Assembly: GCF_018100925.1 (NCBI RefSeq)
Contig: NZ_JAGJEH010000010.1
Location: 124,001 to 188,000 of the forward strand
Length of the DNA: 64,000 bases
Direction: 5' to 3'
Source of the DNA: Pseudoalteromonas luteoviolacea
GTDB taxonomy: Bacteria > Pseudomonadota > Gammaproteobacteria > Enterobacterales > Alteromonadaceae
Shown here: positions 7,580-15,349 of the stretch, piece by piece
Layout: every line of letters starts with the position of its first letter
Position numbering within the stretch: the first letter of the stretch is position 1
Made by a program: the position numbers and the translations under genes
Notes under the pieces: generated by a model
What the model was told of the DNA's origin: nothing
Seen by the model: only the letters and a program-made list of their open reading frames with translations
Databases searched by the model: none

Positions 7580-9993
7580 TGGATTTATCGCAAGTTAAAC
7601 AGTTTATTGAGTTACTTACAGGTTCTAAAGATTCAATAGTAACCTGGCAAGTTTTCCATGATGTAAAAGCGAACAGGAACGAGAAGTTAAGCGCATGGTT
7701 TAACTGTGATATTCAAAACGCTGCTGATTATTTGCAGCAAATGCAAGCGTTACAATGTGGTGTTTATGTCTGTGTAAATGAAACTGACGGGCAGGGCAGA
7801 AGTGCCGACAATGTTACTCGCGTTAGAGCTTGCTTTGCTGATTTTGACGGTGCTTTAGAACCAGATTGGCCGATAACACCAACGTTTGTTACTAAGCGTG
7901 ATGATACGCACGGTCATGCGTATTGGTTGATTAACGGGGAGTGTGATACCGAGACCTTCACTGCACTGCAAAAGCAGATTGCAATACATAGCGACACAGA
8001 TCATCAGGTTGTAGACCCCTGTCGTGTTTTACGTGCTCCTGGCACGTTGCATTTAAAAGACCCCAACAACCCTAAGCAATACGTGATCACGTCTGTGACA
8101 GGTGGTCACTATACAGCGGAACAACTGCGAGATGCATTCTCACTCAATGCAACCCAAGACGCTCAGTTGAACATCTGGCTAGAAGCGCGTGCAGGTTTAA
8201 AAGACGGTACAGGTTACGATGATACACCGCGTTACTTAGATAAAGTTGTTAAATGGGCGTCAGTGATTGCACCCCCGGCAGTATTAGGGTCTGGTTCAAA
8301 GACAGTTTTCGGTGTTGCTTGTTATGCACATGACCATGGTGTTAGCTACAACAGTGCTGTAAATATTCTATGGGAGCACTATAACCCTCGATGTATGCCG
8401 CCATGGGAAGAACACGAGAAAAAAGAATTTTTTGCGATAGTTGAACGCGCCTACAAATACCCAACAAGTGCACCAGGTTGTAAAACTGCTGTCTCTACAT
8501 TTAGAGCAATTGGACCTGTTCCTGAACCTGTCGACGGATGGGAAGCCAACAACGAACTTACACCGGCTGAAGAAGAACTTATAACAATTGATGTCAATGA
8601 AGCCAAAGAGAATTTACGAAGCACCCAACGGTTAGATCGTGGCCGAGGTGAGATTTTATTACCGCAACTAACGATGAAATCAGCGCATTATGACCTTGCG
8701 TTGGCGTTTGATGGTATACGGTACGATGGTCGTGAATTGATTAGATGCGACAAGATCTTTTATCAGTTTAATGGTAAATCTTGGGATGTTATCAGCGACG
8801 ATGTAGTTAAATCTGAGATACAGAAATTCTATGCACAGTTTAAACCAGCGGATAGATTTACGCGGGGTATATATAACGTGCTGGTGGACTTAGCTAATGT
8901 CCCCGTTTTACCTGAACAGAATAACGATATCGTAATTTTTGAGAACGGTATCGTTGACGTATCGAGCGGCACCCCTCAATTACAAAATCACACACCTGAT
9001 GTGTTTACATTTAATCACTGCGAATACAACTACAACAGAAAAGCGCAGTGCCCAAAATGGCACGAATTTTTATATTCAATTTGGCCTGATGACTTTGAGT
9101 TGCACAACATGTTGCAAGAGTGGTTCGGCTACATTTTAACGGGCGATATCACGCTACAAAAAATGATTATCTTACTCGGCAAGTCTCGCGGTGGTAAGGG
9201 GGTCATTAGTGACATTATGCGTGCGCTCGTGGGCAAAGGTAACGTGTCTGCTCCAATGTTACCCAACCTTGCCGAGAACAGCGCTCTGTTCGCCATGAGT
9301 AAATCTAAGTTGGCGCTTATACCTGATGCGCACACGGTGCACGTTGCAAAGCGTGACGCTGTTTTAAGCACCATTAAAGCGTTAACTGGCGGCGACCCAA
9401 TCACTTACGACGTTAAGTTTAAAGACGCACAGACTACGGTGTTTAATACCCGGCTTGCTCTCAGTACAAACAACATGCCTGAGTTCATTGACGCAAGCGG
9501 TGCTCTAGTTAATCGATTAATGGTGTTTCCTTTTTGGATATCTTTCGCGGGAAAGGAAGACCCCAAATTACGTGAAAAACTACTCGCAGAGATAGAAGGG
9601 ATAGCACAGTGGGCCATGGAAGGGTTAGCTAGATTGCGTGCAAAAGGTTTCTTTACAGAAGCGGAATCTAGCAAGCGTGAAAAGTTAGATTTGAAAGAAG
9701 ATATGTTCATTTTAGGTGACTTCGTAAATCAAATGACAGAAGTACCATTCGACGGTTTTTCTAGTGTTGATGAATTACATACAGCTTACCGTGTTTGGTG
9801 CACTACGAAAGCACAAAAACCCCTTACTAAACACAAATTCTCAGGATTACTAAGAGATTCCGATTTACCCATTGTAAAAGACCGTAAGTATGTCAACGGA
9901 AAGCAGATCAGAGGCTTTGCAGGTATTCGAGTGATTCCCGGCGCCGTGGGTGGTTTTAGTAATGTAGCGTCAATACACCAGGGGAGTGTCTAG
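7579..9993 (+). CDS. Phage primase-helicase (RepB-like primase + D5/P4-type SF3 helicase)
   Basis: Encodes 804 aa. The N-terminal third has the archaeo-eukaryotic/RepB-like primase pattern (RACFADFDG with the catalytic acidic residues, THGHAYWLING, DPCRVLRAPGTLHLKDP). The C-terminal half has an SF3/D5-type helicase: Walker A-like LLGKSRGGKGV near residue 535, Walker B-like LALIPDA, sensor motif LALSTNNMPEF, and the Arg-finger region ALVNRLMVFPF. Length and order match phage P4-alpha/D5 primase-helicases that open and prime replication. The start codon overlaps the previous stop. Together with the polymerase and SF2 helicase it makes the phage largely independent of host replisome loading (inference). 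Confidence 0.9.
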   Translation: MDLSQVKQFIELLTGSKDSIVTWQVFHDVKANRNEKLSAWFNCDIQNAADYLQQMQALQCGVYVCVNETDGQGRSADNVTRVRACFADFDGALEPDWPITPTFVTKRDDTHGHAYWLINGECDTETFTALQKQIAIHSDTDHQVVDPCRVLRAPGTLHLKDPNNPKQYVITSVTGGHYTAEQLRDAFSLNATQDAQLNIWLEARAGLKDGTGYDDTPRYLDKVVKWASVIAPPAVLGSGSKTVFGVACYAHDHGVSYNSAVNILWEHYNPRCMPPWEEHEKKEFFAIVERAYKYPTSAPGCKTAVSTFRAIGPVPEPVDGWEANNELTPAEEELITIDVNEAKENLRSTQRLDRGRGEILLPQLTMKSAHYDLALAFDGIRYDGRELIRCDKIFYQFNGKSWDVISDDVVKSEIQKFYAQFKPADRFTRGIYNVLVDLANVPVLPEQNNDIVIFENGIVDVSSGTPQLQNHTPDVFTFNHCEYNYNRKAQCPKWHEFLYSIWPDDFELHNMLQEWFGYILTGDITLQKMIILLGKSRGGKGVISDIMRALVGKGNVSAPMLPNLAENSALFAMSKSKLALIPDAHTVHVAKRDAVLSTIKALTGGDPITYDVKFKDAQTTVFNTRLALSTNNMPEFIDASGALVNRLMVFPFWISFAGKEDPKLREKLLAEIEGIAQWAMEGLARLRAKGFFTEAESSKREKLDLKEDMFILGDFVNQMTEVPFDGFSSVDELHTAYRVWCTTKAQKPLTKHKFSGLLRDSDLPIVKDRKYVNGKQIRGFAGIRVIPGAVGGFSNVASIHQGSV

Positions 9994-9995
9994 CA

Positions 9996-10541
9996 ATGCA
10001 TAATCACGTTAGCCAAACGAGCAAAGCTCACAGGGACTTAACACGTACCCCCCGTTGGTTGTTCAACGCTATCAATCGAGAGTTTCAATTCTCAATGGAT
10101 GCGGCGGCGCTATGGGATTCACGATTGGTAGATTTTTACCTTTCACCCCTTATAAACTCGCTGCTGATGGATTGGTCAAAACTGACGACAGGGAATGTCT
10201 GGTTAAACCCCCCTTATTCGAACATACGCCCCTGGATGCTCAAATGCATAGAGCAACGAGCATTGGGTATTACCACTGTTTGCTTAGTCCCTCATGAATC
10301 GCGTGCTGAATGGTGGTTTTACGCGCTTCAGGCAAATGAAATACGCGATATCGTCGGTTACTACTGCCCAAAAACAGGTAAGTGGAGATCAGGCGGTATC
10401 AGGTTTATTGATGCTCAGACAGGTGAGGAAATGCCCTGTGAGCTTGGTAAACCTATGTGTCTAATAATCTTCCGGGCGTACACCTTTACCCCGGTCATAC
10501 AAACTACTGTTAGCAAATTGGAGTTGTTAAATGCAGCGTGA
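9996..10541 (+). CDS. Phage DNA N-6-adenine methyltransferase (Dam-like)
   Basis: Encodes 181 aa. It matches the phage Dam family (PF05869 type): TPRWLFNAINREFQFSMDAAA at the N-terminus, the catalytic motif NPPYS near residue 70, and the C-terminal WRSGGIRFI. The family transfers methyl groups to adenine N6 and can protect phage DNA from restriction or mark it for packaging. The gene begins 3 nt after the primase-helicase stop (ribosome site GGGGAG) and its end overlaps the next start. Confidence 0.9.
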   Translation: MHNHVSQTSKAHRDLTRTPRWLFNAINREFQFSMDAAALWDSRLVDFYLSPLINSLLMDWSKLTTGNVWLNPPYSNIRPWMLKCIEQRALGITTVCLVPHESRAEWWFYALQANEIRDIVGYYCPKTGKWRSGGIRFIDAQTGEEMPCELGKPMCLIIFRAYTFTPVIQTTVSKLELLNAA

Positions 10542-10920
10542 ATTGACGGAACATGAACTGATAAACAAACCATCTTGGGCAACTCATTACTACATAACTG
10601 AGTACGATAACGCTGTTTTTGAGTCGGTTGATTATTTTCAACATGGTTTAAATGGTAAGCGTTTTAAATCACGCGGTTATGTTACTGACGGCGCTTTGCG
10701 GATCGACAGTGAACCAGAGCCGAAACTATCTAACATATTTTTCACTGCATTTCTTTCAACTGCATTAGCAACCCTGTTAGCGATTGCGATCATCACATGG
10801 GACCAATTTGGAAGTAATGATCAGCTAGCTTCAGCGGGTTTTATAGCTGCATTAATTTATTCAATCAAACGGTTGTACAACAGCCAATTCATCAACAAAG
10901 GATTAAACAATGAAAATTAG
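10531..10920 (+). CDS. Small phage membrane protein, unknown
   Basis: Encodes 129 aa, overlapping the methyltransferase end. The N-terminal 70 residues are soluble and polar; two hydrophobic segments follow (IFFTAFLSTALATLLAIAIITW and ASAGFIAALIYSI), giving a probable two-span membrane anchor near the C-terminus. No family recognised. A holin or superinfection role is possible but unsupported. Confidence 0.65.
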   Translation: MQRELTEHELINKPSWATHYYITEYDNAVFESVDYFQHGLNGKRFKSRGYVTDGALRIDSEPEPKLSNIFFTAFLSTALATLLAIAIITWDQFGSNDQLASAGFIAALIYSIKRLYNSQFINKGLNNEN

Positions 10921-11122
10921 ACTTACGAGAACTTTACCTATCGACTCGAAACATGGGTGTGATAAAGGCCGAGTATTTGAAACTACATCACGTGACCGCA
11001 GCGCCTATTGGATTCTGGGCGATGCAGGGGAACCTGTTAAAGTTCTGGGCGGTGAGTATGAGCCTGTTAAAGTTAAGGGCGATACAGGGCATTCTGCTAA
11101 AGAGGTAAGTCGTGATGCATGA
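10910..11122 (+). CDS. Small phage protein with internal repeat, unknown
   Basis: Encodes 70 aa, overlapping the previous gene by 11 nt. It contains a duplicated EPVKV(L/K)G block (GEPVKVLGG...YEPVKVKGD), visible at the DNA level as two copies of CCTGTTAAAGTT about 36 bp apart. It is part of a chain of overlapping small genes after the methyltransferase. No function can be assigned. Confidence 0.65.
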   Translation: MKIRLTRTLPIDSKHGCDKGRVFETTSRDRSAYWILGDAGEPVKVLGGEYEPVKVKGDTGHSAKEVSRDA

Positions 11123-11345
11123 GATTGACTGGAATACTATCTCTGAACTCGGATTGTTAGAGAAAATCAATACTGAAATTATGCACCCTCTCGGCCTCGC
11201 AGTATCGAGAAACCCAGAAACCGGTTTAAGTAACGGGGCGTTTATTTCACCTGACGGTGTTTTCAATTATGCACCTGGTTCAAAGAGTAAAATTCTTACA
11301 GACAAAGAAGTTAAAAGCAAAATCTCTGAGATTGTCAAAATATGA
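11115..11345 (+). CDS. Small phage protein (DUF7415-like)
   Basis: Encodes 76 aa from the ATG at 11115 (the GTG three bases earlier is less likely). The text HEIDWNTISELGLLEKIN...HPLGLAVSRNPETGLSNGAFISPDG resembles a family of small phage proteins of unknown function that I recall as DUF7415. It overlaps both neighbours. Confidence 0.7.
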   Translation: MHEIDWNTISELGLLEKINTEIMHPLGLAVSRNPETGLSNGAFISPDGVFNYAPGSKSKILTDKEVKSKISEIVKI

Positions 11346-11884
11346 GAAAACATCTACTCATAGTGATTTTAACTTTTAATGCCTCCGCCGTGATTGCTCG
11401 AAACGGCGGGGAATCTTATCCACCCATACCCCCCGAGGTGCCTAGTTTGACGACGATAGTATATGACACATTTTGTAATATGGTAGCGTGCGATAGCCGC
11501 ACTACAACAAAAAACATGATAGTCACTGATAACGCAAAAAAATGGTTTGATGTGAATGGATGGCGTGTATTCTGTTCAGGTGAAACATGTGATATTCACA
11601 AGCTAGAAGAAAGTTATAAAGCGAACTCTTTTGAGAATTTGGCTGATTTAGAGCTTATTAAATATCACCATGAACACGGCGTATGGTACGGCATTGTTGA
11701 AGATGGGAAATTGAAGACTGAGCCCTTAGCTAGCTCTTACGCGATTGGTTCAGGTCAAAAAGCGGCTATGTATGGCTTACGTAAAAATCACGATCTTAAA
11801 GACCTCATAAATACTGTCAAAACAATAGATTTCCGCACAGGCGGTGAGGTCCATTGTTTTGACGTTACTGAGCCCGTGCAATGA
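11342..11884 (+). CDS. Phage HslV/proteasome-like Ntn hydrolase with N-terminal leader
   Basis: Encodes 180 aa. The body has the Ntn-hydrolase layout of HslV and proteasome beta subunits: TTIVYDTFCNMVACDSR (residues 37-53; nucleophile Thr and the Asp-Ser-Arg motif), NAKKWFDV (Lys33-equivalent), SSYAIGSGQKAAMYGL and the late DFRTGG. Before the TTI is a 36-residue leader beginning MRKHLLIVILTFNASAVIA, which reads as a signal peptide or membrane anchor followed by a Pro-rich spacer. In known members the Thr must become N-terminal by autocleavage; here the preceding residue is Leu rather than the usual Gly. At about 144 aa the mature domain is smaller than HslV (about 175 aa). Possible roles are peptidase or amidohydrolase; the substrate is unknown. 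Confidence 0.72.
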   Translation: MRKHLLIVILTFNASAVIARNGGESYPPIPPEVPSLTTIVYDTFCNMVACDSRTTTKNMIVTDNAKKWFDVNGWRVFCSGETCDIHKLEESYKANSFENLADLELIKYHHEHGVWYGIVEDGKLKTEPLASSYAIGSGQKAAMYGLRKNHDLKDLINTVKTIDFRTGGEVHCFDVTEPVQ

Positions 11885-11899
11885 TGCGCGGGTTTATTT
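11873..11899 (+). terminator. Rho-independent terminator ending the early plus-strand operon
   Basis: CCCGTGCA, a four-base loop ATGA (which contains the stop codon of the Ntn-hydrolase gene), then TGCGCGGG followed by TTTATTT. The 8-bp stem has one G-U pair and overlaps the end of the gene. Confidence 0.7.
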
Positions 11900-11967
11900 G
11901 AGTTTTAAAATATAAGCCTAGAAGTTACACAGATAGTTTTCAACACGCTTGATTTAGTACTACTGAT

Positions 11968-12405
11968 TTGAGTACCATTACAAACACTGGTTATCCATAC
12001 AGTTGTTTTATGCCAATCATTAAATATCAATTCAATTTCGGAAATGTCTATCTGACGAGTGGGGGACTTGCACAATCTACTAGTTGTATCTCTCAAAGCT
12101 GCGTTAGATGCACGACAAAGAGCGGAGAAGTCAAAAGCATACAGTTTAGAGGGTTTACCTCGATCTTTCGTATGCGACAGTTTGAGACAGTCACAGTTCA
12201 CAATATAAAAGCTATTAAACCGGGTGATGAGTTATTTGGTGGTCAAAGGTGGCTAGAGCTAGAAGGGGTGCACGTTGGTGTGCTGGTGGATGACGGTGTA
12301 TATCTGGTTCTTGGTGATCGTGGGCTTCCTGTTGTAGATGATGATTACAAGAAGCCCAAAGAGCGTGAGCCAGGTCAAGTTGTCTATATGTCTGAGTTTA
12401 GATAG
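11968..12405 (+). CDS. Hypothetical phage protein (start uncertain)
   Basis: An open frame of 145 codons from a TTG at 11968, or 78 aa from the ATG at 12169. The C-terminal part (VTVHNIKAIKPGDELFGGQRWLELEGVHVGVLVDDGVYLVLGDRGLP) has protein-like character with alternating hydrophobic beta strands. No clear ribosome site precedes any start, and the first third is less convincing. A 98-codon minus-strand frame at 11905-12201 overlaps it but looks worse. It ends 36 bp from the convergent membrane-protein operon. Confidence 0.45.
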   Translation: MSTITNTGYPYSCFMPIIKYQFNFGNVYLTSGGLAQSTSCISQSCVRCTTKSGEVKSIQFRGFTSIFRMRQFETVTVHNIKAIKPGDELFGGQRWLELEGVHVGVLVDDGVYLVLGDRGLPVVDDDYKKPKEREPGQVVYMSEFR

Positions 12406-12440
12406 GCAGAGTAGGGAACTTAAAAGAGCTTTTATTTCTG

Positions 12441-13262
12441 TCACGAACCATATTTTTTTTCGAAAAACTCATCCAGTTTTAGTTTTACTTCATCATATTT
12501 CTTTGAACGTACTCGGTCTTGAACCTTTACAAGATTTAAATTATCGTGTGTAAAAAGTGACAGTATTTGAAATAGTCGAATTAAACAATGGAGAAAAGAA
12601 CTCACGTTTCTTGCATGACCTTTCCGCCAAGAATTTTTAGCGCTGAAAATTTCCATATTATGAAAAATTTGTTCAATCGGATGAATGGCCTCTGCTGAAA
12701 CTTTACCGTTATAAATAGATTCTATTAAGTCGTTGTAGTTCTCAAAGGTGGATTTGTGATGATACTCAAGGGCACTATCTAAGCCAAAGTGTTTAGCGTT
12801 GTTTTTAGGGTATAAAAGCTTGTAGAGGCTTTCAGCGTTTAGTTCATATTCAAAGTCCTTTAGTTGTTCGTCGAAAAAATCTTGAAATAGCTCTCGGTGC
12901 TTATAATAATTAGTGAATGTGTTGTTTTCTTGAGTAACTTTTATTTGCTCTTCCACCTGCCGCGTTGCATGAATACGAGCTGCAAGTATCATAAGCGGTA
13001 TGACACTACTAAGGAAGTAAAGAGGGGTTTTGGAAATATCGAAAAAAGTGTCTATTCCCTCTTTAGTCCAGCTAAACTTATACCCTTCCCAATATAATGA
13101 ACCAACAGCTAAAAATAACCCCAGTGGTAGTAATAGCGATGCCCAGAAAATATACTGTCTGTGGAGCGCTCGTGATGGGTTATTAGTGAGTAATTGAGAC
13201 AGTAGATTGATTAACTTAATAACTCGTATTTTATCACGACTCGGCTTTTCTGGAGTAATCAC
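12441..13262 (-). CDS. Two-TM membrane protein, abortive-infection/retron-effector-like
   Basis: Encodes 273 aa. Hydrophobic spans lie near residues 38-58 (IFWASLLLPLGLFLAVGSLYW) and 76-95 (TPLYFLSSVIPLMILAARI), with a roughly 20-residue loop carrying FSWTKEGIDTFF. They are followed by a Gln-rich helix (VEEQIKVTQENNTFTNYYKHRELFQDFF) and a helical cytoplasmic domain. This layout, two TMs then TQENNTFxNYYKH, resembles membrane effectors annotated as putative phage abortive-infection proteins or retron Ec48-type effectors, as I remember them. No reverse transcriptase is nearby. It is the last gene of the minus operon and its GTG/ATG region overlaps the preceding stop at 13262. Function is inferred, not shown. 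Confidence 0.65.
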   Translation of the reverse strand: MITPEKPSRDKIRVIKLINLLSQLLTNNPSRALHRQYIFWASLLLPLGLFLAVGSLYWEGYKFSWTKEGIDTFFDISKTPLYFLSSVIPLMILAARIHATRQVEEQIKVTQENNTFTNYYKHRELFQDFFDEQLKDFEYELNAESLYKLLYPKNNAKHFGLDSALEYHHKSTFENYNDLIESIYNGKVSAEAIHPIEQIFHNMEIFSAKNSWRKGHARNVSSFLHCLIRLFQILSLFTHDNLNLVKVQDRVRSKKYDEVKLKLDEFFEKKYGS

Positions 13263-13846
13263 TATACCCCCTCACGCTCGACTGTTTGATTATCAAATAA
13301 AATAATCATCAACACGCCAAACATACCCGCGCGGCCAAGGTACGTGAATAGCTCGAAATTATCATAAACGAAAGTCCAACTATTATATTCAGGGGAAGAA
13401 TTGCGGAGGGTGCTTTCAATCAATGCGATGAAGCACACTAATGTTTCATAACCGATCAAATACATTAAAAAATTATCTGTGTAATGCATTTGAAAGCGTC
13501 CTGTAAGCTTCAACGAAACTATCGGTCTATATATGAATAGGTTGAACGCAATACCTGAATACAAAACCTGAAGGCCAAACACTAGCAAACCGAGGTACAT
13601 AGGGGACATGTCACCATTTAGCTCTATTAAGTAGTTGAACGAGATATACTCGACAACAAGGAGAGTCCCCAGAATTATAGCGTTATCTCTGCAAGCGAAT
13701 TGAGCTCTATATTGACAGATGACCGCAACGGACGCGACTACTGCCAAAAGTGTGAGATTAAATGCAGTTGAATCGAGTAGAGCAAAACTAAATGCAGCTA
13801 CAAGAACAGTACATATAACAATAAATCTAAAAGGGGATATCTCCAT
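13262..13846 (-). CDS. Polytopic (about six-TM) membrane protein, unknown
   Basis: Encodes 194 aa, mostly hydrophobic, with about six predicted spans (e.g. FIVICTVLVAAFSFALL, LTLLAVVASVAVIC, NAIILGTLLVVEYISF, YLGLLVFGLQVLYSG, FLMYLIGYETLVCFIAL, AGMFGVLMIILF). It ends overlapping the start of the two-TM protein, so the two are translationally coupled. No family recognised. Its place in the lysogeny operon suggests it is made in the lysogen and acts at the envelope, for instance in superinfection exclusion (inference). Confidence 0.7.
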   Translation of the reverse strand: MEISPFRFIVICTVLVAAFSFALLDSTAFNLTLLAVVASVAVICQYRAQFACRDNAIILGTLLVVEYISFNYLIELNGDMSPMYLGLLVFGLQVLYSGIAFNLFIYRPIVSLKLTGRFQMHYTDNFLMYLIGYETLVCFIALIESTLRNSSPEYNSWTFVYDNFELFTYLGRAGMFGVLMIILFDNQTVEREGV

Positions 13847-13866
13847 TACCTAAAACTCCGCATATG

Positions 13867-14004
13867 CTAAGGAGCTGGTACAACCTTCACAATTTCAGGT
13901 ATAACCGCTACTTTTTGTTGTTGTTCACTTGGACGACCTGGCTTGTAAGTGCCACCGCCAAATACATGAGCTGGATTGAATTTTACAGTTGATTGTAAGT
14001 TCAT
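13867..14004 (-). CDS. 45-aa Pro-rich peptide of the lysogeny operon
   Basis: A short gene that automatic callers may miss: ATG at 14002-14004 with strong ribosome site AAAGGAAATCATT, 45 codons, TAG at 13867. The peptide contains FGGGTYKPGRP and an EIVKVVPAP tail, with no signal peptide. It sits between the XRE regulator and the six-TM protein in the same orientation with short spacers (23 and 20 nt), so it is probably cotranscribed. Confidence 0.65.
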   Translation of the reverse strand: MNLQSTVKFNPAHVFGGGTYKPGRPSEQQQKVAVIPEIVKVVPAP

Positions 14005-14027
14005 AATGATTTCCTTTTATATGTGGG

Positions 14028-14291
14028 TCATTTTGATCTTACACGTACCCTCCCTGAGGCTTCAACTCTGGTTTTGCAATCTTCCAACATTTCCATAATG
14101 TCTACGTTGGAGTCGAGCTTACAAAACCGCATCCATGTTAGAAAGTGATTTAATTTGATATTAGGACTCACAGAGTTTTCGTAGTTTTCGTAAGTCTTAA
14201 TATTAATTTTTACCTTTTCTGCCATTTCACTTTGCTTCTTGTTAGCTGCAAGCCGCATAGCGCGTAAATGATCACCTGTTATTTCCTTCAT
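14028..14291 (-). CDS. XRE-family HTH regulator (candidate lysogeny repressor)
   Basis: Encodes 87 aa with a Cro/C1-type helix-turn-helix in the first half (LRAMRLAANKKQSEMAEKVKINIKTYENYENS). The C-terminal half lacks a LexA/CI-type peptidase domain, so it is a small repressor rather than a self-cleaving CI. It heads the minus-strand operon of membrane proteins and is divergent from the 51-aa gene at 14395, the usual repressor/Cro-like arrangement. The 103-bp gap holds AT-rich dyads (TTAACGTTAA, and TATC-N7-GATA) that could be its operators. Confidence 0.75.
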   Translation of the reverse strand: MKEITGDHLRAMRLAANKKQSEMAEKVKINIKTYENYENSVSPNIKLNHFLTWMRFCKLDSNVDIMEMLEDCKTRVEASGRVRVRSK

Positions 14292-14394
14292 AACTAAAAC
14301 AATCCTGTTACTATTTGGTTAATGGTGTGATTTTTAACGTTAACAATAGATAAGATAACCCTATCAAATTGAGATACACCCAAGGAACGAAATT

Positions 14395-14550
14395 ATGAAT
14401 GTTTTTATACCCGATAATGATTTGTTATCTAACCTGCATTTCAGTATTGAGGATGAGGTGGGAGTGTGGCACATAGTGGGGGAACTTACAGACTATGAAC
14501 GGCAATTCCTCGAAACCATCCCTGATACTGAGACTGTCCGCGGTCGTTAG
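14395..14550 (+). CDS. 51-aa acidic protein divergent from the repressor
   Basis: ATG at 14395 preceded by CAAGGAACGAAATT; 51 codons; TAG at 14548-14550. The product (MNVFIPDNDLLSNLHF...ELTDYERQFLETIPD) is acidic, without a recognisable HTH. Its stop overlaps the stop of the minus gene at 14547 (shared TTAG). Position suggests an early lytic or antirepressor-type gene, but there is no sequence support for that function. Confidence 0.6.
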   Translation: MNVFIPDNDLLSNLHFSIEDEVGVWHIVGELTDYERQFLETIPDTETVRGR

Positions 14551-14807
14551 CTCTTGCGTACGACTCGGACTAAATACTGAACTGTCGGACAGTTATCCGA
14601 AGGAACAGCAGTAAACGACGATGTTTCAAATGTACGCGTTTTAAGTACACCTCTCAACCTACTTGTTGTAGTCGCTTGACGCATCTTTGTAGTCGCTTCT
14701 TTTTTATTAGACACTTCTATATAAATTACTTCGCCAATTTCCATTGGTAGTAAAAGATCGCTCAATGATTTTTTATGTTGTAATTCTGGTTCAGACATTT
14801 CGTTCAT
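14547..14807 (-). CDS. Small phage protein of unknown function
   Basis: Encodes 86 aa from the ATG at 14805-14807; an ATG three codons on (with upstream GGGA) is an alternative, and the upstream TTG at 14834 is unlikely. The N-terminus is acidic (MSEPELQHKKSLSDLLLPMEIGEVIYIEVS), the rest Thr/Arg-rich (TTTSRLRGVLKTRTF, YLVRVVRKS). The basic C-terminus is compatible with nucleic-acid binding. It is convergent with the 51-aa gene and its promoter region contains operator B. Confidence 0.6.
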   Translation of the reverse strand: MNEMSEPELQHKKSLSDLLLPMEIGEVIYIEVSNKKEATTKMRQATTTSRLRGVLKTRTFETSSFTAVPSDNCPTVQYLVRVVRKS

Positions 14808-14881
14808 CCCATGATCACTAAAATGATAACACAATGTTAGAGATAAAAAATTTCATAGTCAAGTTAATAGTCAACCAGTTT

Positions 14882-14901
14882 GCATAACTAGACAGTTGCA
14901 A
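14882..14901. promoter_or_regulatory. Operator B of the GCATAACT-N5-GTTGCA family
   Basis: GCATAACTAGACAGTTGCAA, 75 bp upstream of the minus gene at 14807. It has the same spacing of GCATAAC and GTTGCA as operators A, C and E. On the minus strand a TTGAAA hexamer lies upstream and the operator covers the spacer to a TGTCTA -10-like hexamer. Confidence 0.6.
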
Positions 14902-15260
14902 AAGTGAATAAATTTCAATTAAATCAATTAACTATATTTTTTGTTAGACAGTAAGGCAACACCGAAAACCTGTGTCACATTACATTTGTCTTATGAAAAA
15001 TCTTTACAAATCAACATACTACAAAGGTATTAAGACGGATAAGTCATAAAAGTCGCTCAACCTTACTATTTCAGCGTGCGTGCGGGGTGCTGCTATATCC
15101 TCTATATACTATATATATTTATATATTACTTTATATATAGATATAACTGTCTTCTGTCTTATAAGTAGTATAGTAAGTTGAAATATATAAGGTTTTTACA
15201 AGACGAGTATCGAAAAATTGAATTGTCTTACTTGTCTTGTCTGTCTTACCCCTCCAGCCC
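14902..15260. other. AT-rich non-coding region with repeated TGTCTT(A) motifs
   Basis: No gene is supported here. TGTCTT or TGTCTTA occurs at 14987, 15148, 15155, 15224, 15233 and 15242, with an inverted copy at about 15030. A TATATA-rich stretch runs from about 15098 to 15145. It may be a regulatory or replication-origin region; no DnaA-box consensus was seen. Confidence 0.5.
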
Positions 15261-15335
15261 AAAATCAAAAAAGTGATTTTAAATCTTGAAATCAGTTAAG
15301 TGATTCTGTATATTGAAAATCAGTTAAGTGATTCT
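15261..15335. promoter_or_regulatory. Three dyad operators AATCA-N6-TGATT upstream of the LPD29 gene
   Basis: Operator 1 AAAATCAAAAAAGTGATTTT (15261-15280), operator 2 AATCAGTTAAGTGATTCT (from 15290) and operator 3 AAAATCAGTTAAGTGATTCT (15316-15335). The ATCA starts are 27 and 28 bp apart. Operators 2 and 3 are identical over 17 bp. They lie upstream of, within and just after the promoter at 15286-15314, as expected for tight repression. Confidence 0.75.
15286..15314 (+). promoter_or_regulatory. Sigma70-type promoter of the LPD29 gene
   Basis: TTGAAA (15286-15291), 17-bp spacer, TATATT (15309-15314), expected start about 15321. The spacer is filled by operator 2. Confidence 0.75.
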
Positions 15336-15349
15336 AAGGAAAAAGAACA

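Noticed and set aside
11905..12201. 98-codon minus-strand frame
   Set aside because: Opposite to the 11968 frame, no ribosome site and poor composition.
12441..13262. Full retron (reverse transcriptase plus msr/msd) around the two-TM protein
   Set aside because: No reverse transcriptase-type motif (YxDD) or structured msr/msd was found nearby; only the effector-like resemblance remains.
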